DNA of 45,559 nucleotides from Candidatus Aenigmatarchaeota archaeon (GTDB lineage Archaea; Aenigmatarchaeota; Aenigmatarchaeia; CG10238-14; SCSR01). How positions within the stretch are numbered: position 1 is the stretch's first letter; each line of letters starts with the position of its first letter. The stretch is from assembly GCA_018920185.1 (NCBI GenBank), contig JAHLMT010000006.1:1-45559 (forward strand), read 5' to 3'. The notes under the pieces are model-generated. The model had not been told where the DNA came from and made no database searches. It worked only from the letters and a program-made list of their open reading frames with translations. The translations under genes and the position numbers were made by a program. Shown here in pieces: positions 7,085 through 16,088 of the stretch.

Positions 7085-8347
7085 TTATAGTTCAAAAATC
7101 CTGTTATTAGCTAAAGGTGCCACGGCATCAAATCCTTTTTCTTTCAATTCATTGGCAAATTCTTCTGTATGTTCACCATGAACACAAAATATTTTTTCGG
7201 GATTTAGCTTGTTAATAAACTGAAATAATTCACTTCTTCCAAGATGACTAGAGAAATCCAATCTCTTGACAAACATATCAACTTCGACGTCAAGCCCTTC
7301 GTTAATATACCTACCCGTTTCTAATAAAGTTTTTCCTGGCGTTCCTTCGACTTGAAATCCACTTAGTACTAAACTACAATTCTGTTTATCAAAAAGTTTG
7401 CTGATATACCAAACAATAGGCCCGCCTGTTAACATGCCACTAGTAGAAAGAATAACTCCAGGATTCTTAATAATTCTCTTTCTCATCCCCTGATTTTTAA
7501 CATATTCAACTTTTTCTAATGCTTTATCCAAACTTTTTGGTTCTTTTAACAAATTTTTATGCTGGTTAATTATAGTAAGAGCTTTCTTTGCCATACCGTC
7601 GACATAAACCGGATAATCAATTCCATAATGATCAAGTACGAGAAGCAATTCATCAATTCTACCAACTGCAAAACCCGAAATTAGAGTTATGCCATCATTT
7701 GCTAGAGTGTTGTTAATAATTTTTATCAATTCCTTCTCTTGAGATTTTCTGTCTGGATGCTCGCGATCACAGTAAGTAGACTCTGTTATCAGTATATCGA
7801 CATCTGGTAAATTTGTATCAGCACCTCTCATCAATCTTGTCGAAGCTATCTTATAGTCGCCTGTGTAAAGAAGTGTTTTCTCACCTGTATCTAGAAAAGG
7901 CATCACACTTCCTGGAATATGTCCCGCATCAAATAAAGTAACTTTAGTTTTCTTTAGTGTGAACGGTTTTCGAAAATCCGTGACTACAAAATTATTCAAA
8001 GTTCTTCTGACATCATTTTTATTGAATGGCAGCTCTACTTTCTCTTCGTGACTTATTTTTATCGAGTCTAACCACAGCAATTCTGATAACTGTTTCGTAA
8101 CATTCGGGGCATATATAGGTGCACTATTTTTCTTAGCTTCCAAAATTGGAACAGCTCCAGAATGGTCTAGGTGTGCATGCGAAAGCAATACAGCATTTAT
8201 CTTAGTTTGTATTGGTATGGGGAAAAGTGGTGGCATTTCTTGTATTTTCGTCCCATAATCAAGAACTATCTTTTCAACACCCGTATCAACTACAACGGAA
8301 GAGCATCCTACTATAGCCATGGCGCCATGAAAAGAAATTTGAATCAT
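7085..8347 (-). CDS. Metallo-beta-lactamase/beta-CASP ribonuclease (aCPSF2-like)
   Basis: The 420-aa protein has all the metallo-beta-lactamase motifs: SHAHLDHSG (His57, His59, Asp61, His62), DAGHIPGSV (motif 3 His) and YTGDYK (motif 4 Asp). It also has beta-CASP motif A (TESTYCD), the motif B region (SSHLGR) and motif C (VHGEHTEEF). There is no N-terminal KH domain and no RNase J-type insertion, and the length fits the archaeal aCPSF2 group, which lacks KH domains. It likely acts as an endo- and/or 5'-3' exoribonuclease in RNA 3'-end formation or turnover. A standalone gene, convergent with the unknown at 6630. Confidence 0.92.
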   Translation of the reverse strand: MIQISFHGAMAIVGCSSVVVDTGVEKIVLDYGTKIQEMPPLFPIPIQTKINAVLLSHAHLDHSGAVPILEAKKNSAPIYAPNVTKQLSELLWLDSIKISHEEKVELPFNKNDVRRTLNNFVVTDFRKPFTLKKTKVTLFDAGHIPGSVMPFLDTGEKTLLYTGDYKIASTRLMRGADTNLPDVDILITESTYCDREHPDRKSQEKELIKIINNTLANDGITLISGFAVGRIDELLLVLDHYGIDYPVYVDGMAKKALTIINQHKNLLKEPKSLDKALEKVEYVKNQGMRKRIIKNPGVILSTSGMLTGGPIVWYISKLFDKQNCSLVLSGFQVEGTPGKTLLETGRYINEGLDVEVDMFVKRLDFSSHLGRSELFQFINKLNPEKIFCVHGEHTEEFANELKEKGFDAVAPLANNRIFEL

Positions 8348-8500
8348 TATCTTATTTTATTCAAGCAACTTAATAAATTATGAAAACATGGATAACTTTT
8401 CCATCCAATAATTTATAAACTTAATACATCATTCAACCAGAGTCATTACAAGGAATATTTTCAATAAATACTTATTATCAAATAATGCGAAATTATTTTT

Positions 8501-9592
8501 ATGGATATTGAAACACGATTGGAACTGATAAAAGGTGTTGGTGAAGAAATAATTACAGAACAAGAGTTAAGGGAATTACTAGAAACTAAATTACATCCAA
8601 TTGCTTACGACGGTTTCGAGCCATCTGGTTTGGCACATCTACCTTTTGGTGTTTTTCGTCCATTATTATTAAAAGATCTTCTTAAAGCCGGTGTTCACTT
8701 CAAACTATGGTTAGCTGATTCTTTTGCTTGGATTAACAACAAAATGGGGGGAAATTTAGAAAAAATAAGAAAAGTCGGGGAATATTTTATAGAAGTCTGG
8801 AAAGCTGCTGGAATAAAAGAAGGTAAGAATGTTCAATTCCTCTGGGCAACCGATGCCTTTTCTGATAAAGAGTATTGGAAGAAAGTCATACTAATTGCAA
8901 AAAATACAACAATTCACCGTGCTACTCGTGCCCTGACGATAATGGGAAGAAAAGAGGGTGAGTTACAAGAAGTTGCCCAATATTTCTATCCGATGATGCA
9001 GGTTGCGGATATTTTTTACTTAAATGCGGACATTTGTCAACTAGGATTAGACCAAAGAAGAGCTAACATGCTTGCGCGTGATATAGCAGAAAAATTAAAA
9101 TGGAAAAAACCAGTTGTAGTCTCGCATCATATGTTAATGGGATTAGAAGGAGCAAAACAACCAGAAGGATATGAAGAAAATAAACAATTGGATATAGAAA
9201 TCTCATCAAAGATGAGCAAGTCGAAACCGCAAACGGCAATATTTGTCCACGATTCTCCAGAAGAGCTAAAGAAGAAAATTAATTCCGCGTTTTGTCCTGA
9301 GAAAGTTGTTGAAGGAAATCCTGTGTTAGAATATTCCAAGTACCTAATATTCAAGAAATTCAAGTCAATGAAAATTGAACGAGATAAAAAGTTTGGCGGG
9401 GATATAGAACTTTATAGTTATCAAGAACTTGAGAATACATTTAGAGAAGGAAAATTGCATCCAGTTGACTTGAAGAATGCAGTTGTCGTATACTTAAACC
9501 GAATGATAGAACCAATAAGAGAACATTTTGAAAAGAACAGAAAAGCTAAGCAATTGTACGAGTTTGTTAAAAACCAGGAAATCACGAGATAA
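8501..9592 (+). CDS. tyrS: Tyrosyl-tRNA synthetase
   Basis: The 363-aa class I synthetase is of archaeal/eukaryal type. It has YDGFEPSGLAHLPFG, in which the HIGH-like signature is degenerate (AHLPFG). It also has the tyrosine-binding helix MQVADIFYLNADICQLGLDQRRANM, of which the key QvaD and gDQR residues are present, and KMSKSKPQTAIF. It charges tRNA-Tyr. A TATA-like stretch is diffuse in the AT-rich upstream region. The last 11 nt overlap the convergent permease gene. The length is usual for archaeal TyrRS (about 310-370 aa). Confidence 0.94.
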   Translation: MDIETRLELIKGVGEEIITEQELRELLETKLHPIAYDGFEPSGLAHLPFGVFRPLLLKDLLKAGVHFKLWLADSFAWINNKMGGNLEKIRKVGEYFIEVWKAAGIKEGKNVQFLWATDAFSDKEYWKKVILIAKNTTIHRATRALTIMGRKEGELQEVAQYFYPMMQVADIFYLNADICQLGLDQRRANMLARDIAEKLKWKKPVVVSHHMLMGLEGAKQPEGYEENKQLDIEISSKMSKSKPQTAIFVHDSPEELKKKINSAFCPEKVVEGNPVLEYSKYLIFKKFKSMKIERDKKFGGDIELYSYQELENTFREGKLHPVDLKNAVVVYLNRMIEPIREHFEKNRKAKQLYEFVKNQEITR

Positions 9593-10868
9593 TTTTTCTT
9601 TCGATCAATTGGTATAAGATTAATCCTGAAGCCATTGCTACTCCTGTATAAAGCATTACATCAATGCTAAATTGAAGTGCCATAAAAATAGTTGTCACCA
9701 AACCTAAGAATGCTAGAACGGGGAAATTACCGATGTTTACAGGTGTCTTGAATGGTCTATCGGCTTTGGGGTATTTGAATCTTAACCAGATTAGTGAAGC
9801 GTTGACGAGTCCGAAAGTGACGAATGCGCCAAGGCTTGTTATATTTGCAACAATATCAATCTCGCCAAAGAAAACAAAAAGCATAGAAAATAACATGAAA
9901 ACAATTATCGCAACATGTGGAGTTCTCCTTGTCTTATGAATAGCTCCTAGAATTTTTGGTAGTGACCCTCCTCTACTCATACCATACATCATCCTAGTAC
10001 CAACAATCATGATTACTAGAACTGTATTTGCTGTTGCAAATAAAGCTACATAAGACAAAACTGTAAAAGCTTTGTTACCGAGGAAAGTTTTTGATGCAGC
10101 TAACGCTAATGGCGATTTTGATGCACTTAATTCTTTCGCATCTACCAGAGTAACTGCAGCTATCGATGTTAAGATGTAAATAACTGTGGTTATGAGAACT
10201 GCAAGGATAAATGCTTTTGCTAAAACTTTTTTTGGATTCCTTGTTTCTTCTGAAACATTAGCAATATCTTCAAATCCTATATATGCAAAGAATACAAGCG
10301 CCGACGCAGCTAATAACCCTCTCACACCGTTAGAAATTTCAAAATAATTCACTTCCGTTTTTCCAAAAACTGAGAATCCTAAAATTATCACAACCAAAAG
10401 TCCAAATAATTCTACTGCAGTGAATAAGATATTAAATCTTGAAGATTCTTTTATTCCCCAGAAGTTAAGGAAAGACAGTACTGCAATCAAACTTAGTGCA
10501 GTCAAAATTATCGACGATCCAAATATACCGTGAAAGTATCCGGCAAATCCAAGTGCAACAGTAGCTGCCGATACAACTCCTGTGAAGAGTATCAACCATC
10601 CTATTAGAAATGCTAGCACCTTGCTTCCGCATTTTCTTAAGTAGACATATTCAGCTGCCGCTCTAGGCATCATTGAAGAAAGTTCGGCGTAGCTTAGTCC
10701 TGTGAATGATGCAACAATAGCACCGATAACAAATGACAACCATACAGAATTACCCGTTAATCCAGCAGCTTCTCCTATTAGTGCATAAATCCCAGCACCA
10801 AGAATATTACCAACAGCATAAGCTGTAACAGCAAATAATCCCAATTCTCTTTTTAATTTAGGCATCAA
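9582..10868 (-). CDS. APC-superfamily amino acid permease
   Basis: The 428-aa protein has about 12 membrane segments. It opens with the family's broken first helix, AVGNILGAGIYALIGEAAG, where GAGIY lies at the substrate site. It also has SYAELSSMMPRAAAEYVYLRK and the TM6 region FFAYIGFEDIANVSEETRNPKK, both typical of APC transporters. It is expected to import amino acids by ion symport or exchange; the substrate cannot be told. Uptake is plausible for an organism with limited biosynthesis. The start has a second Met at residue 2. The 3' end overlaps tyrS by 11 nt. Confidence 0.92.
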   Translation of the reverse strand: MMPKLKRELGLFAVTAYAVGNILGAGIYALIGEAAGLTGNSVWLSFVIGAIVASFTGLSYAELSSMMPRAAAEYVYLRKCGSKVLAFLIGWLILFTGVVSAATVALGFAGYFHGIFGSSIILTALSLIAVLSFLNFWGIKESSRFNILFTAVELFGLLVVIILGFSVFGKTEVNYFEISNGVRGLLAASALVFFAYIGFEDIANVSEETRNPKKVLAKAFILAVLITTVIYILTSIAAVTLVDAKELSASKSPLALAASKTFLGNKAFTVLSYVALFATANTVLVIMIVGTRMMYGMSRGGSLPKILGAIHKTRRTPHVAIIVFMLFSMLFVFFGEIDIVANITSLGAFVTFGLVNASLIWLRFKYPKADRPFKTPVNIGNFPVLAFLGLVTTIFMALQFSIDVMLYTGVAMASGLILYQLIERKIIS

Positions 10869-11003
10869 TATTATTTGAATTTGTAGATATTTTTGTCTAT
10901 TTTACATTCTGTGAATTTAACATAATTTATTCTCGGGCCTTTTTCTAGAAGGCTGAAGAAACTTGCATATACTTATTTTAAAACTAATTTATTAAATGTA
11001 GTT

Positions 11004-12287
11004 ATGCTTGACATAAGATTAATACGAGAAAATCCAGACTTTGTTAGGAAAAATCTAGAAAAAAGAAACAATCCTGAGAATTTAAAACTTTTTGACGAAC
11101 TACTAAGAGTGGATGCAGAATGGCGAAAGGCTCAGACAGAAATTAACGAGTTGAGACAAAAAAGAAACCAGTTAAGCATCGAAATAGCCAAGCTTAAAAA
11201 ATTAGAAAAGTCGACAAAAAAACAATTATCGGAAGCCAAGAAAGTCGATATTTTAATAGAGAAAAATGAAAAAAGATTATCACAACTTGAAGATAAGGAA
11301 AAATCGTTATTAATGCGTATACCTAACCTCCTTCATGAAAGTGTTCCTATTGGTAAAGACGAAAATGATAATGTTGAAATTAGACGATGGGGTCAACCAC
11401 CTAAATTTGATTTTGAACCAAAAGATCATCTAACAATTTTAAAAAACCTTGATTTAATCGACACAGAACGTGGATCAAAAGTTGCTGGTGAGAGATTTTA
11501 CTTTTTAAAAAATGAATTGGTCCTTCTTGATATAGCAATTCAGAAATTTGCTCTGGATGTTCTGAGGAAAAAAGGATTCACAATAATCGAACCCCCATTC
11601 ATGCTACGAAGAAAACCTTACGAAGGTGTCGTAGATTTACCGGATTTTGAAGCAATGATTTACAAAATTGAAAATGAAGATGCTTATCTAATCGCAACAA
11701 GCGAACATCCGATGGCAGCGATGTATATGGGTGAAATTCTTGATGCCGATAATCTCCCGATAATGTTAGCTGGTGTGTCGCCTTGTTTTAGAAAAGAAGT
11801 TGGTGCACATGGAAAATACACAAAAGGACTATTCAGAATGCATCATTTTAACAAGGTTGAACAATTTGTTTTCTGTTTACCAGAACAATCGTGGGAATTA
11901 CATGAAGAATTACAAAGAAACTGTGAATTGTTATATCAATCGTTAGGATTGCATTATCGTGTTGTTAATGTTTGTACCGGTGACATTGGGAGTATAGCTG
12001 CAAAGAAATATGATACCGAAGTCTGGATGGCTGACGGGCAATTTCGTGAGATTGGTAGTAATTCTAACTGTACAGATTATCAAGCAAGAAGATTAGGAAT
12101 AAGATTTAGAGAAGGGGAAGGGAAACCGGTGAAAGGATTTGTTCATACCTTGAATAACACAGCATTAGCTACAAGCAGAACCATGATTGCGATAATAGAA
12201 CAATTTCAGCAGAAAGATGGTAGTGTTATCATTCCTAAGGTTTTAAGGCCGTACATGTTTGGAATTGAGAAATTGGAAAAGAAATAA
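11004..12287 (+). CDS. serS: Seryl-tRNA synthetase
   Basis: The 427-aa class II synthetase is of the common (bacterial/eukaryal) form, not the methanogen-specific form. It starts MLDIRLIRENPDFVRKNLEK, followed by the tRNA-binding coiled coil (about residues 30-105). The catalytic domain has motif 2 in CFRKEVGAHGKYTKGLFR and motif 3 near NNTALATSRTMIAI. It charges tRNA-Ser; a tRNA-Ser(GGA) gene is present at 36813. A TATA-like ACTTATTTTAAAACTAATTTA lies about 20-30 nt upstream of the ATG... the region is AT-rich, so the exact box is uncertain. Confidence 0.95.
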   Translation: MLDIRLIRENPDFVRKNLEKRNNPENLKLFDELLRVDAEWRKAQTEINELRQKRNQLSIEIAKLKKLEKSTKKQLSEAKKVDILIEKNEKRLSQLEDKEKSLLMRIPNLLHESVPIGKDENDNVEIRRWGQPPKFDFEPKDHLTILKNLDLIDTERGSKVAGERFYFLKNELVLLDIAIQKFALDVLRKKGFTIIEPPFMLRRKPYEGVVDLPDFEAMIYKIENEDAYLIATSEHPMAAMYMGEILDADNLPIMLAGVSPCFRKEVGAHGKYTKGLFRMHHFNKVEQFVFCLPEQSWELHEELQRNCELLYQSLGLHYRVVNVCTGDIGSIAAKKYDTEVWMADGQFREIGSNSNCTDYQARRLGIRFREGEGKPVKGFVHTLNNTALATSRTMIAIIEQFQQKDGSVIIPKVLRPYMFGIEKLEKK

Positions 12288-12366
12288 ATAACAAAAATGC
12301 ACTTCAAATGGCTTCTAATGATGTATACCCCGCTTTAATTAATTTAGATCGGATAAGTTAGTAAAT

Positions 12367-12464
12367 ATGAAATCAAGCTATTATGGTCTTTTATAGGAGG
12401 TATAATTGTTTTGGTAACTTCAGCACTAATAGCTAGAGTGCATTTACGTGAAGAAAAATTCTAA
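12367..12464 (+). pseudogene. Tiny single-span membrane protein, apparently frameshifted
   Basis: An ATG at 12367 reads MKSSYYGLL and stops at once. The next frame reads FIGGIIVLVTSALIARVHLR and then EEKF before a stop at 12462-12464. One additional T in the TTTT run at about 12389-12392 would give a continuous protein of about 32 aa: a short N-terminus, one hydrophobic helix and a charged tail. It may be a real mini membrane protein with a lesion, or chance. Its stop overlaps the convergent prepilin peptidase stop. Confidence 0.3.
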
Positions 12465-13324
12465 ATAAAATTAATCAAAAACAAAATCAAATCACCATAG
12501 AATAATGTAATTAACAGAGCAACTGGAAATGCTGGGGCAAAAGGAACTCCATATCTGATATCAACATACCTTTTACCAGATTTTTTTAAATGTTTAATTT
12601 GTTCCTCTGTAATGCCAACTAATTTCCTTTCAGATAATAACATATCTCCAACTTTTAATTTTGATATATGTATTTTTTTCCTGAAGCCGTATAATTCAAC
12701 AGCTTTAATAAACTTCCAGATAAGGTACAAAACACTAACAGAAAACACGGGATATAAAGAGATGTAAAAAGCTCTTGTAAAATCTATAGAACCGTATAGT
12801 ATTTTAGTGATGTTTAGTCCTACAGCATAAAACAAAATAAACAAACCTATAAAACCAATAACTAAAATATTGACACTGGCTTTTAAGTCGGTAACAAATC
12901 CTGAAAATACTATTCGATTTCTTAATGCAAAAACAAATGCGTACAACAACATGTATACTGCACCTATGATAAATAGATTAATAAAATAACTTAGGGGAAA
13001 TGGCAGAATAGTTGATTCGAATCCCTGAGATGTAACAGGTAACAAAAATCCTATTGCAGCAAGAATCCACGAGTCAGCTGCGCCCCATTGACCGATGTAA
13101 TACATAAAACCACCGAATCCAAGAAATGCCAAACCATAAATTAGACTGTTTACAATAGGCCAAAAACTCCATTCAATTATTGACTGATAACTGTAAAAAA
13201 ATAATGCAATAGCAATCATGATGTACGGTAGTTGATCAGGAACTTCTGTAGTTTTTAAATCCCAGATTGCTGCAATAGTTGTACCAGCCAATGCTGTAGC
13301 TAAAGGAATGTAGTTGATTATCAT
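12461..13324 (-). CDS. Archaeal prepilin/preflagellin-type peptidase (A24 family)
   Basis: The 287-aa polytopic membrane protein has the first catalytic Asp in IWDLKTTEVPD near residue 22. The second lies in IGQWGAADSWILAA, a GxGD-type motif reading GAAD, which is within the variation allowed in archaeal peptidases. A soluble loop (about residues 215-260, with KLKVGDMLLSERK) precedes a final hydrophobic segment. It should cleave class III signal peptides of archaeal pilins or archaellins at the inner membrane face. No pilin or secretion ATPase gene is adjacent. It is divergent from the 76-aa ORF at 13364. Confidence 0.85.
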   Translation of the reverse strand: MIINYIPLATALAGTTIAAIWDLKTTEVPDQLPYIMIAIALFFYSYQSIIEWSFWPIVNSLIYGLAFLGFGGFMYYIGQWGAADSWILAAIGFLLPVTSQGFESTILPFPLSYFINLFIIGAVYMLLYAFVFALRNRIVFSGFVTDLKASVNILVIGFIGLFILFYAVGLNITKILYGSIDFTRAFYISLYPVFSVSVLYLIWKFIKAVELYGFRKKIHISKLKVGDMLLSERKLVGITEEQIKHLKKSGKRYVDIRYGVPFAPAFPVALLITLFYGDLILFLINFI

Positions 13325-13363
13325 TAATTTATCTTTTATGGATTTATTTAATTTAAGGTTTTT

Positions 13364-13594
13364 ATGTCGTTAAGTATAATCGCATATCAGAATCCTATAA
13401 GTAGAGAATGTCATGTATCAGCATATACAGATATATACTTGTTGACTACCAGTAACTCAACACACATATTAATTGAATACAGTTACTTCCGATTTTTGAA
13501 GTTTTTAAGAAATTCTAATTTTCACGAATATAAACGAATAAAAAGAGATATACATAGAATCGTTAATTCTTTTTGGACTACCCATACTTCTTAA
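13364..13594 (+). CDS. Possible 76-aa protein, unknown
   Basis: The frame MSLSIIAYQNPISRECHVSA... is rich in aromatic and basic residues in its second half (YFRFLKFLRNSNFHEYKRIKR). It starts 39 bp from the divergent prepilin peptidase start, with TTTATTTAATTT about 20 nt upstream. Its last 17 nt overlap the 3' end of the uS14 gene on the other strand. No family is recognised and composition alone does not prove coding. Confidence 0.35.
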   Translation: MSLSIIAYQNPISRECHVSAYTDIYLLTTSNSTHILIEYSYFRFLKFLRNSNFHEYKRIKRDIHRIVNSFWTTHTS

Positions 13595-13721
13595 ATCCTA
13601 AACTTTCTGCTACTTCTCGTATACATCTCCTACAATAAAATAAATCATATTTTCTAATCACACCGCGAAAATTGCCACAACGGCGACATTTACGAGTGGC
13701 TTTACCAAACTTTTTCGGCAC
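13578..13721 (-). CDS. rps14: Ribosomal protein uS14 (zinc-binding form)
   Basis: The 47-aa protein reads MPKKFGKATRKCRRCGNF, then RGVIRKYDLFYCRRCIREVA, ending GFKKYG. The four cysteines (CRRC, CRRC) bind zinc, as in archaeal/eukaryal uS14. The start is GTG at 13721, directly abutting the stop of the 63-aa gene, with GGTGG as the likely ribosome-binding sequence inside that gene's end. It belongs to the small subunit head. It is the last gene of the ribosomal cluster here: uS8 and uL6, which usually follow, are absent. Confidence 0.93.
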   Translation of the reverse strand: MPKKFGKATRKCRRCGNFRGVIRKYDLFYCRRCIREVAESLGFKKYG

Positions 13722-13913
13722 TTATCCACCCAGATTACCAAGAATCTGAAGAATTTCCGGATTCTCTGTGAGTTGCAGCTCGAGTATCTTCTCGAACACA
13801 CGCGTATAAATTTTTGTAAAGTCTCTTTCCCACTCAGCTTGTCTCAAGATTGACCCACTCACTTCAATGGCCATCTCCATTACATGATGCAAATCTTCAT
13901 TCAACTGTAACAC
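13722..13913 (-). CDS. Small acidic helical protein inserted between uL5 and uS14
   Basis: The 63-aa protein contains MEMAIEVSGSILRQAEWERD, then FTKIYTRVFEKILELQLTEN and a hydrophobic end. It is predicted to be three helices. The start used is GTG at 13913, overlapping uL5 by 17 nt; a TTG at 13904 with an AGAGG-like element upstream is the alternative. It is perfectly packed, since its stop abuts the GTG of uS14, so it should be cotranslated with ribosomal proteins. No known ribosomal protein fits this position, where uL5 is normally followed directly by uS14. Confidence 0.65.
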   Translation of the reverse strand: MLQLNEDLHHVMEMAIEVSGSILRQAEWERDFTKIYTRVFEKILELQLTENPEILQILGNLGG

Positions 13914-14412
13914 CTCTTTGTTTAAGCCAATTTATAGTATCTTCTTTATAAATTTTGTGCTTTTTTCCTATAATAGCTTTTCTTATCCGCCTTCTCTTCA
14001 CACGATATCCTGGACGTTCTAATGTAACCGCGACATCCATTCCAAGTATTCCAATTTCTGGCGAGTATTTGACATTTGGCAGGTCAATATACTCCTTGAT
14101 ACCGAAATTTATATTACCGCCGTTATCTATCTGAGAGGATTTTACGATGTTATTAACTGATTTTAAGACAGAATTAAAAAATTCTTCTGCTTTCTTTTTT
14201 CTTAATGTAACTTTCACACCCAAGGGCTTACCTTTAGCAACACCAAATGTCGAACGTTTTCTAGATTTTGTTATTATAGGCTTACTTCCTGTGATTTTTT
14301 CTAAAAGTTTCTGAGCCTTTTCTATTTTCTGTTTATCATCGCCACAACCAATATTCAAAGTAACCTTTTCTATTCTTATTTGCCGCATCGGATTTTCTTT
14401 CATAATAACCAC
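13897..14412 (-). CDS. rpl5: Ribosomal protein uL5
   Basis: The 171-aa protein has the archaeal uL5 features IEKVTLNIGCGDD near the N-terminus, RKRSTFGVAKGKPLGVKVTLR, and GILGMDVAVTLERPGYRVKRR. It binds 5S rRNA and the P-site tRNA region in the large subunit. The start is GTG at 14412, overlapping the eS4 stop (TAGTG); the ATG at 14403 is possible. The C-terminus overlaps the 63-aa unknown gene. Confidence 0.96.
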   Translation of the reverse strand: MVIMKENPMRQIRIEKVTLNIGCGDDKQKIEKAQKLLEKITGSKPIITKSRKRSTFGVAKGKPLGVKVTLRKKKAEEFFNSVLKSVNNIVKSSQIDNGGNINFGIKEYIDLPNVKYSPEIGILGMDVAVTLERPGYRVKRRRIRKAIIGKKHKIYKEDTINWLKQRGVTVE

Positions 14413-15110
14413 TATGAAATTTTTATAACTGGTTTTTCCCTACCGACAACAATAAAATTCTCCTTGCTTACAATTCTGTCTTCTTTATTAATCTCACAAA
14501 CAACTTTTTGCGGTTCTCGTATGGTGCCTTTGAGTAGTTCTTTAATTTTACACAACTTGCCTGCTGCTTTTCCGCGTGAGATTATTCCTAAATTTCCTTT
14601 TTCTAAAGGCAAATGCTCGACAATTTTCAGCGAAGGTAACTCTAAGAGTAGCGAATCCCCAGTTTTATAATTGTTATTTTCAACTAATATATTTTTACCA
14701 TCGTGTAAGTTCAGTTGTATTCTACCTTTCTTTAAAATACTTTTATTGTCGATTCTACAGATTTTAAGATTATTTTCTTTTTCATTACTTTCAATTAACT
14801 TCAAACCTTTTTCACCAGGTACGACTCTGTAATATTTCTTTAATACAGGTATTGAAATCATGTCGAATAATCCAACCGGATAAGCATAATCTTTTCTTCT
14901 TTTCCCGTCAACAAATACTTCACCTTTTCTTATTATTTTCTTGGCTTCTGCAGTTGTTTCTGCAATATTCAAAATATGAGTTAATATTATTGCCAATGGG
15001 ATAGAAAATAGTTTAGGATGTGGACCGGGGCGAGGTGTGACTACCCATTCTTTCTCTTTTTTAGGTATTCTCCAAAATGGTGGAGCTAACAATCTTTTCA
15101 TGTGTGTCAT
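14412..15110 (-). CDS. rps4e: Ribosomal protein eS4
   Basis: The 232-aa protein starts MTHMKRLLAPPFWRIPKKEK, the standard eS4 N-terminus. An S4-like RNA-binding region (EAKKIIRKGEVFVDGKRRKD) follows, then the central domain and a KOW-like C-terminal domain. It is specific to archaea and eukaryotes and sits in the small subunit. The ATG at 15101 (MKRLLAPP) is an equally plausible start. Its promoter region faces the plus-strand 185-aa gene at 15165. Confidence 0.96.
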   Translation of the reverse strand: MTHMKRLLAPPFWRIPKKEKEWVVTPRPGPHPKLFSIPLAIILTHILNIAETTAEAKKIIRKGEVFVDGKRRKDYAYPVGLFDMISIPVLKKYYRVVPGEKGLKLIESNEKENNLKICRIDNKSILKKGRIQLNLHDGKNILVENNNYKTGDSLLLELPSLKIVEHLPLEKGNLGIISRGKAAGKLCKIKELLKGTIREPQKVVCEINKEDRIVSKENFIVVGREKPVIKIS

Positions 15111-15164
15111 ATTCTCAACAGTTAATAAACAATATTTAAATTGTTTTAGGTTAAGTTTAAATTA

Positions 15165-15722
15165 ATGGTTTTATTAACAGAAAGAAAACTAATTCTAAAC
15201 ACAGTAGAGTATACTCTTAAAGGTGTAGAACAAGCACTTGAACGTTATATAGATGGTGCTACTTTATTTTTTGCCCCTGCTGCTTTTGAAAGCCCCACTA
15301 TACTCGAAAAAGAATTGTACGATTTAGCACAAAATTTAAATAGCCGATTGTTTTGTCTAACTCTCTCAAAAAAGGTTGTAGAGAAAAGAAGAGAGTGCAT
15401 ACTTGCAGATTGTTTACTTTTTCCTTATTATCGATATCCGAATCCACTCTTCGTGCCCTATGGAATTTTTGTAAGTTGGGATACAGTCTCTTACGAAGAA
15501 GATCCGCTTAAAAGAGCAATCCGTACTATAAAAAGTGTATTCTCTAATGGAGCTAAATATGCATTTCTTCCTTTTGCAGTAAATGATATCAAAAGGTTAG
15601 TTGACGATGAAGGATTCGTTTCTCACTTTCTTTCATTACTCAAGGATGCAACAGATTTAGATATAGTGAGAATAGATTCTAGATCAGGTAGAGGGAATCA
15701 TTTTTTGGTCGGAAGATTCTAA
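15165..15722 (+). CDS. Unknown 185-aa protein inserted head-on in the ribosomal cluster
   Basis: The protein shows alternating helix and strand patterns, with [35 protein letters not shown] and [15 protein letters not shown], consistent with a soluble alpha/beta fold. No motif was recognised. TATA-like ATATTTAAAT at about 15131-15140 is 28 nt upstream of the ATG, which supports a leaderless transcript. It lies on the strand opposite to the ribosomal genes, divergent from eS4. Its last 39 nt overlap the 3' coding end of uL24, so the two transcripts converge. Confidence 0.65.
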   Translation: MVLLTERKLILNTVEYTLKGVEQALERYIDGATLFFAPAAFESPTILEKELYDLAQNLNSRLFCLTLSKKVVEKRRECILADCLLFPYYRYPNPLFVPYGIFVSWDTVSYEEDPLKRAIRTIKSVFSNGAKYAFLPFAVNDIKRLVDDEGFVSHFLSLLKDATDLDIVRIDSRSGRGNHFLVGRF

Positions 15723-16088
15723 TTTAATTTTTCTTTCAAGGATTTTTAGTCGCATTTTGTCATCAAGATTTAGATTAATTATTTTTAGCTTACTCGGGTG
15801 TAACGGTACTTGTGCCTCAGTCCCAACAGTTCTTTTTCTTGTTATACCCTCGACATAAATACGATAATTTTTATAATCAACTCGCGCTACTTTTCCTGTC
15901 CTTCCTTTGAATTCACCGCACATGACTTGAACTTCGTCACCTTTCCTTAATGCCAGAGCTCTTCGTTTATATTTTTCCCTTAGTTCTTTTGATAAATGCG
16001 ATGATAATAATTTCCTTCTTATATGTAGTGGTGCATTATATAGAAATTTTCTCTGTTTTCTAGCCTTTGTAGATTTTGGTCGCTTCAC
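15684..16088 (-). CDS. rpl24: Ribosomal protein uL24
   Basis: The 134-aa protein contains [20 protein letters not shown], then the KOW motif [18 protein letters not shown] and [20 protein letters not shown]. It is a large-subunit assembly initiator binding 23S rRNA domain I. The start is GTG at 16088, coupled to the uL14 stop (TAGTG). About 14 residues beyond the usual C-terminal ILERK (ending DQKMIPST) overlap the convergent 185-aa gene, as if the end had been extended by readthrough into the inserted gene. Confidence 0.96.
   Translation of the reverse strand: MKRPKSTKARKQRKFLYNAPLHIRRKLLSSHLSKELREKYKRRALALRKGDEVQVMCGEFKGRTGKVARVDYKNYRIYVEGITRKRTVGTEAQVPLHPSKLKIINLNLDDKMRLKILERKIKLESSDQKMIPST

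Noticed and set aside
13005-13030. tRNA T-loop-like TTCGAATCCC
   Set aside because: The flanks do not pair and it lies inside the prepilin peptidase gene, so it is chance.
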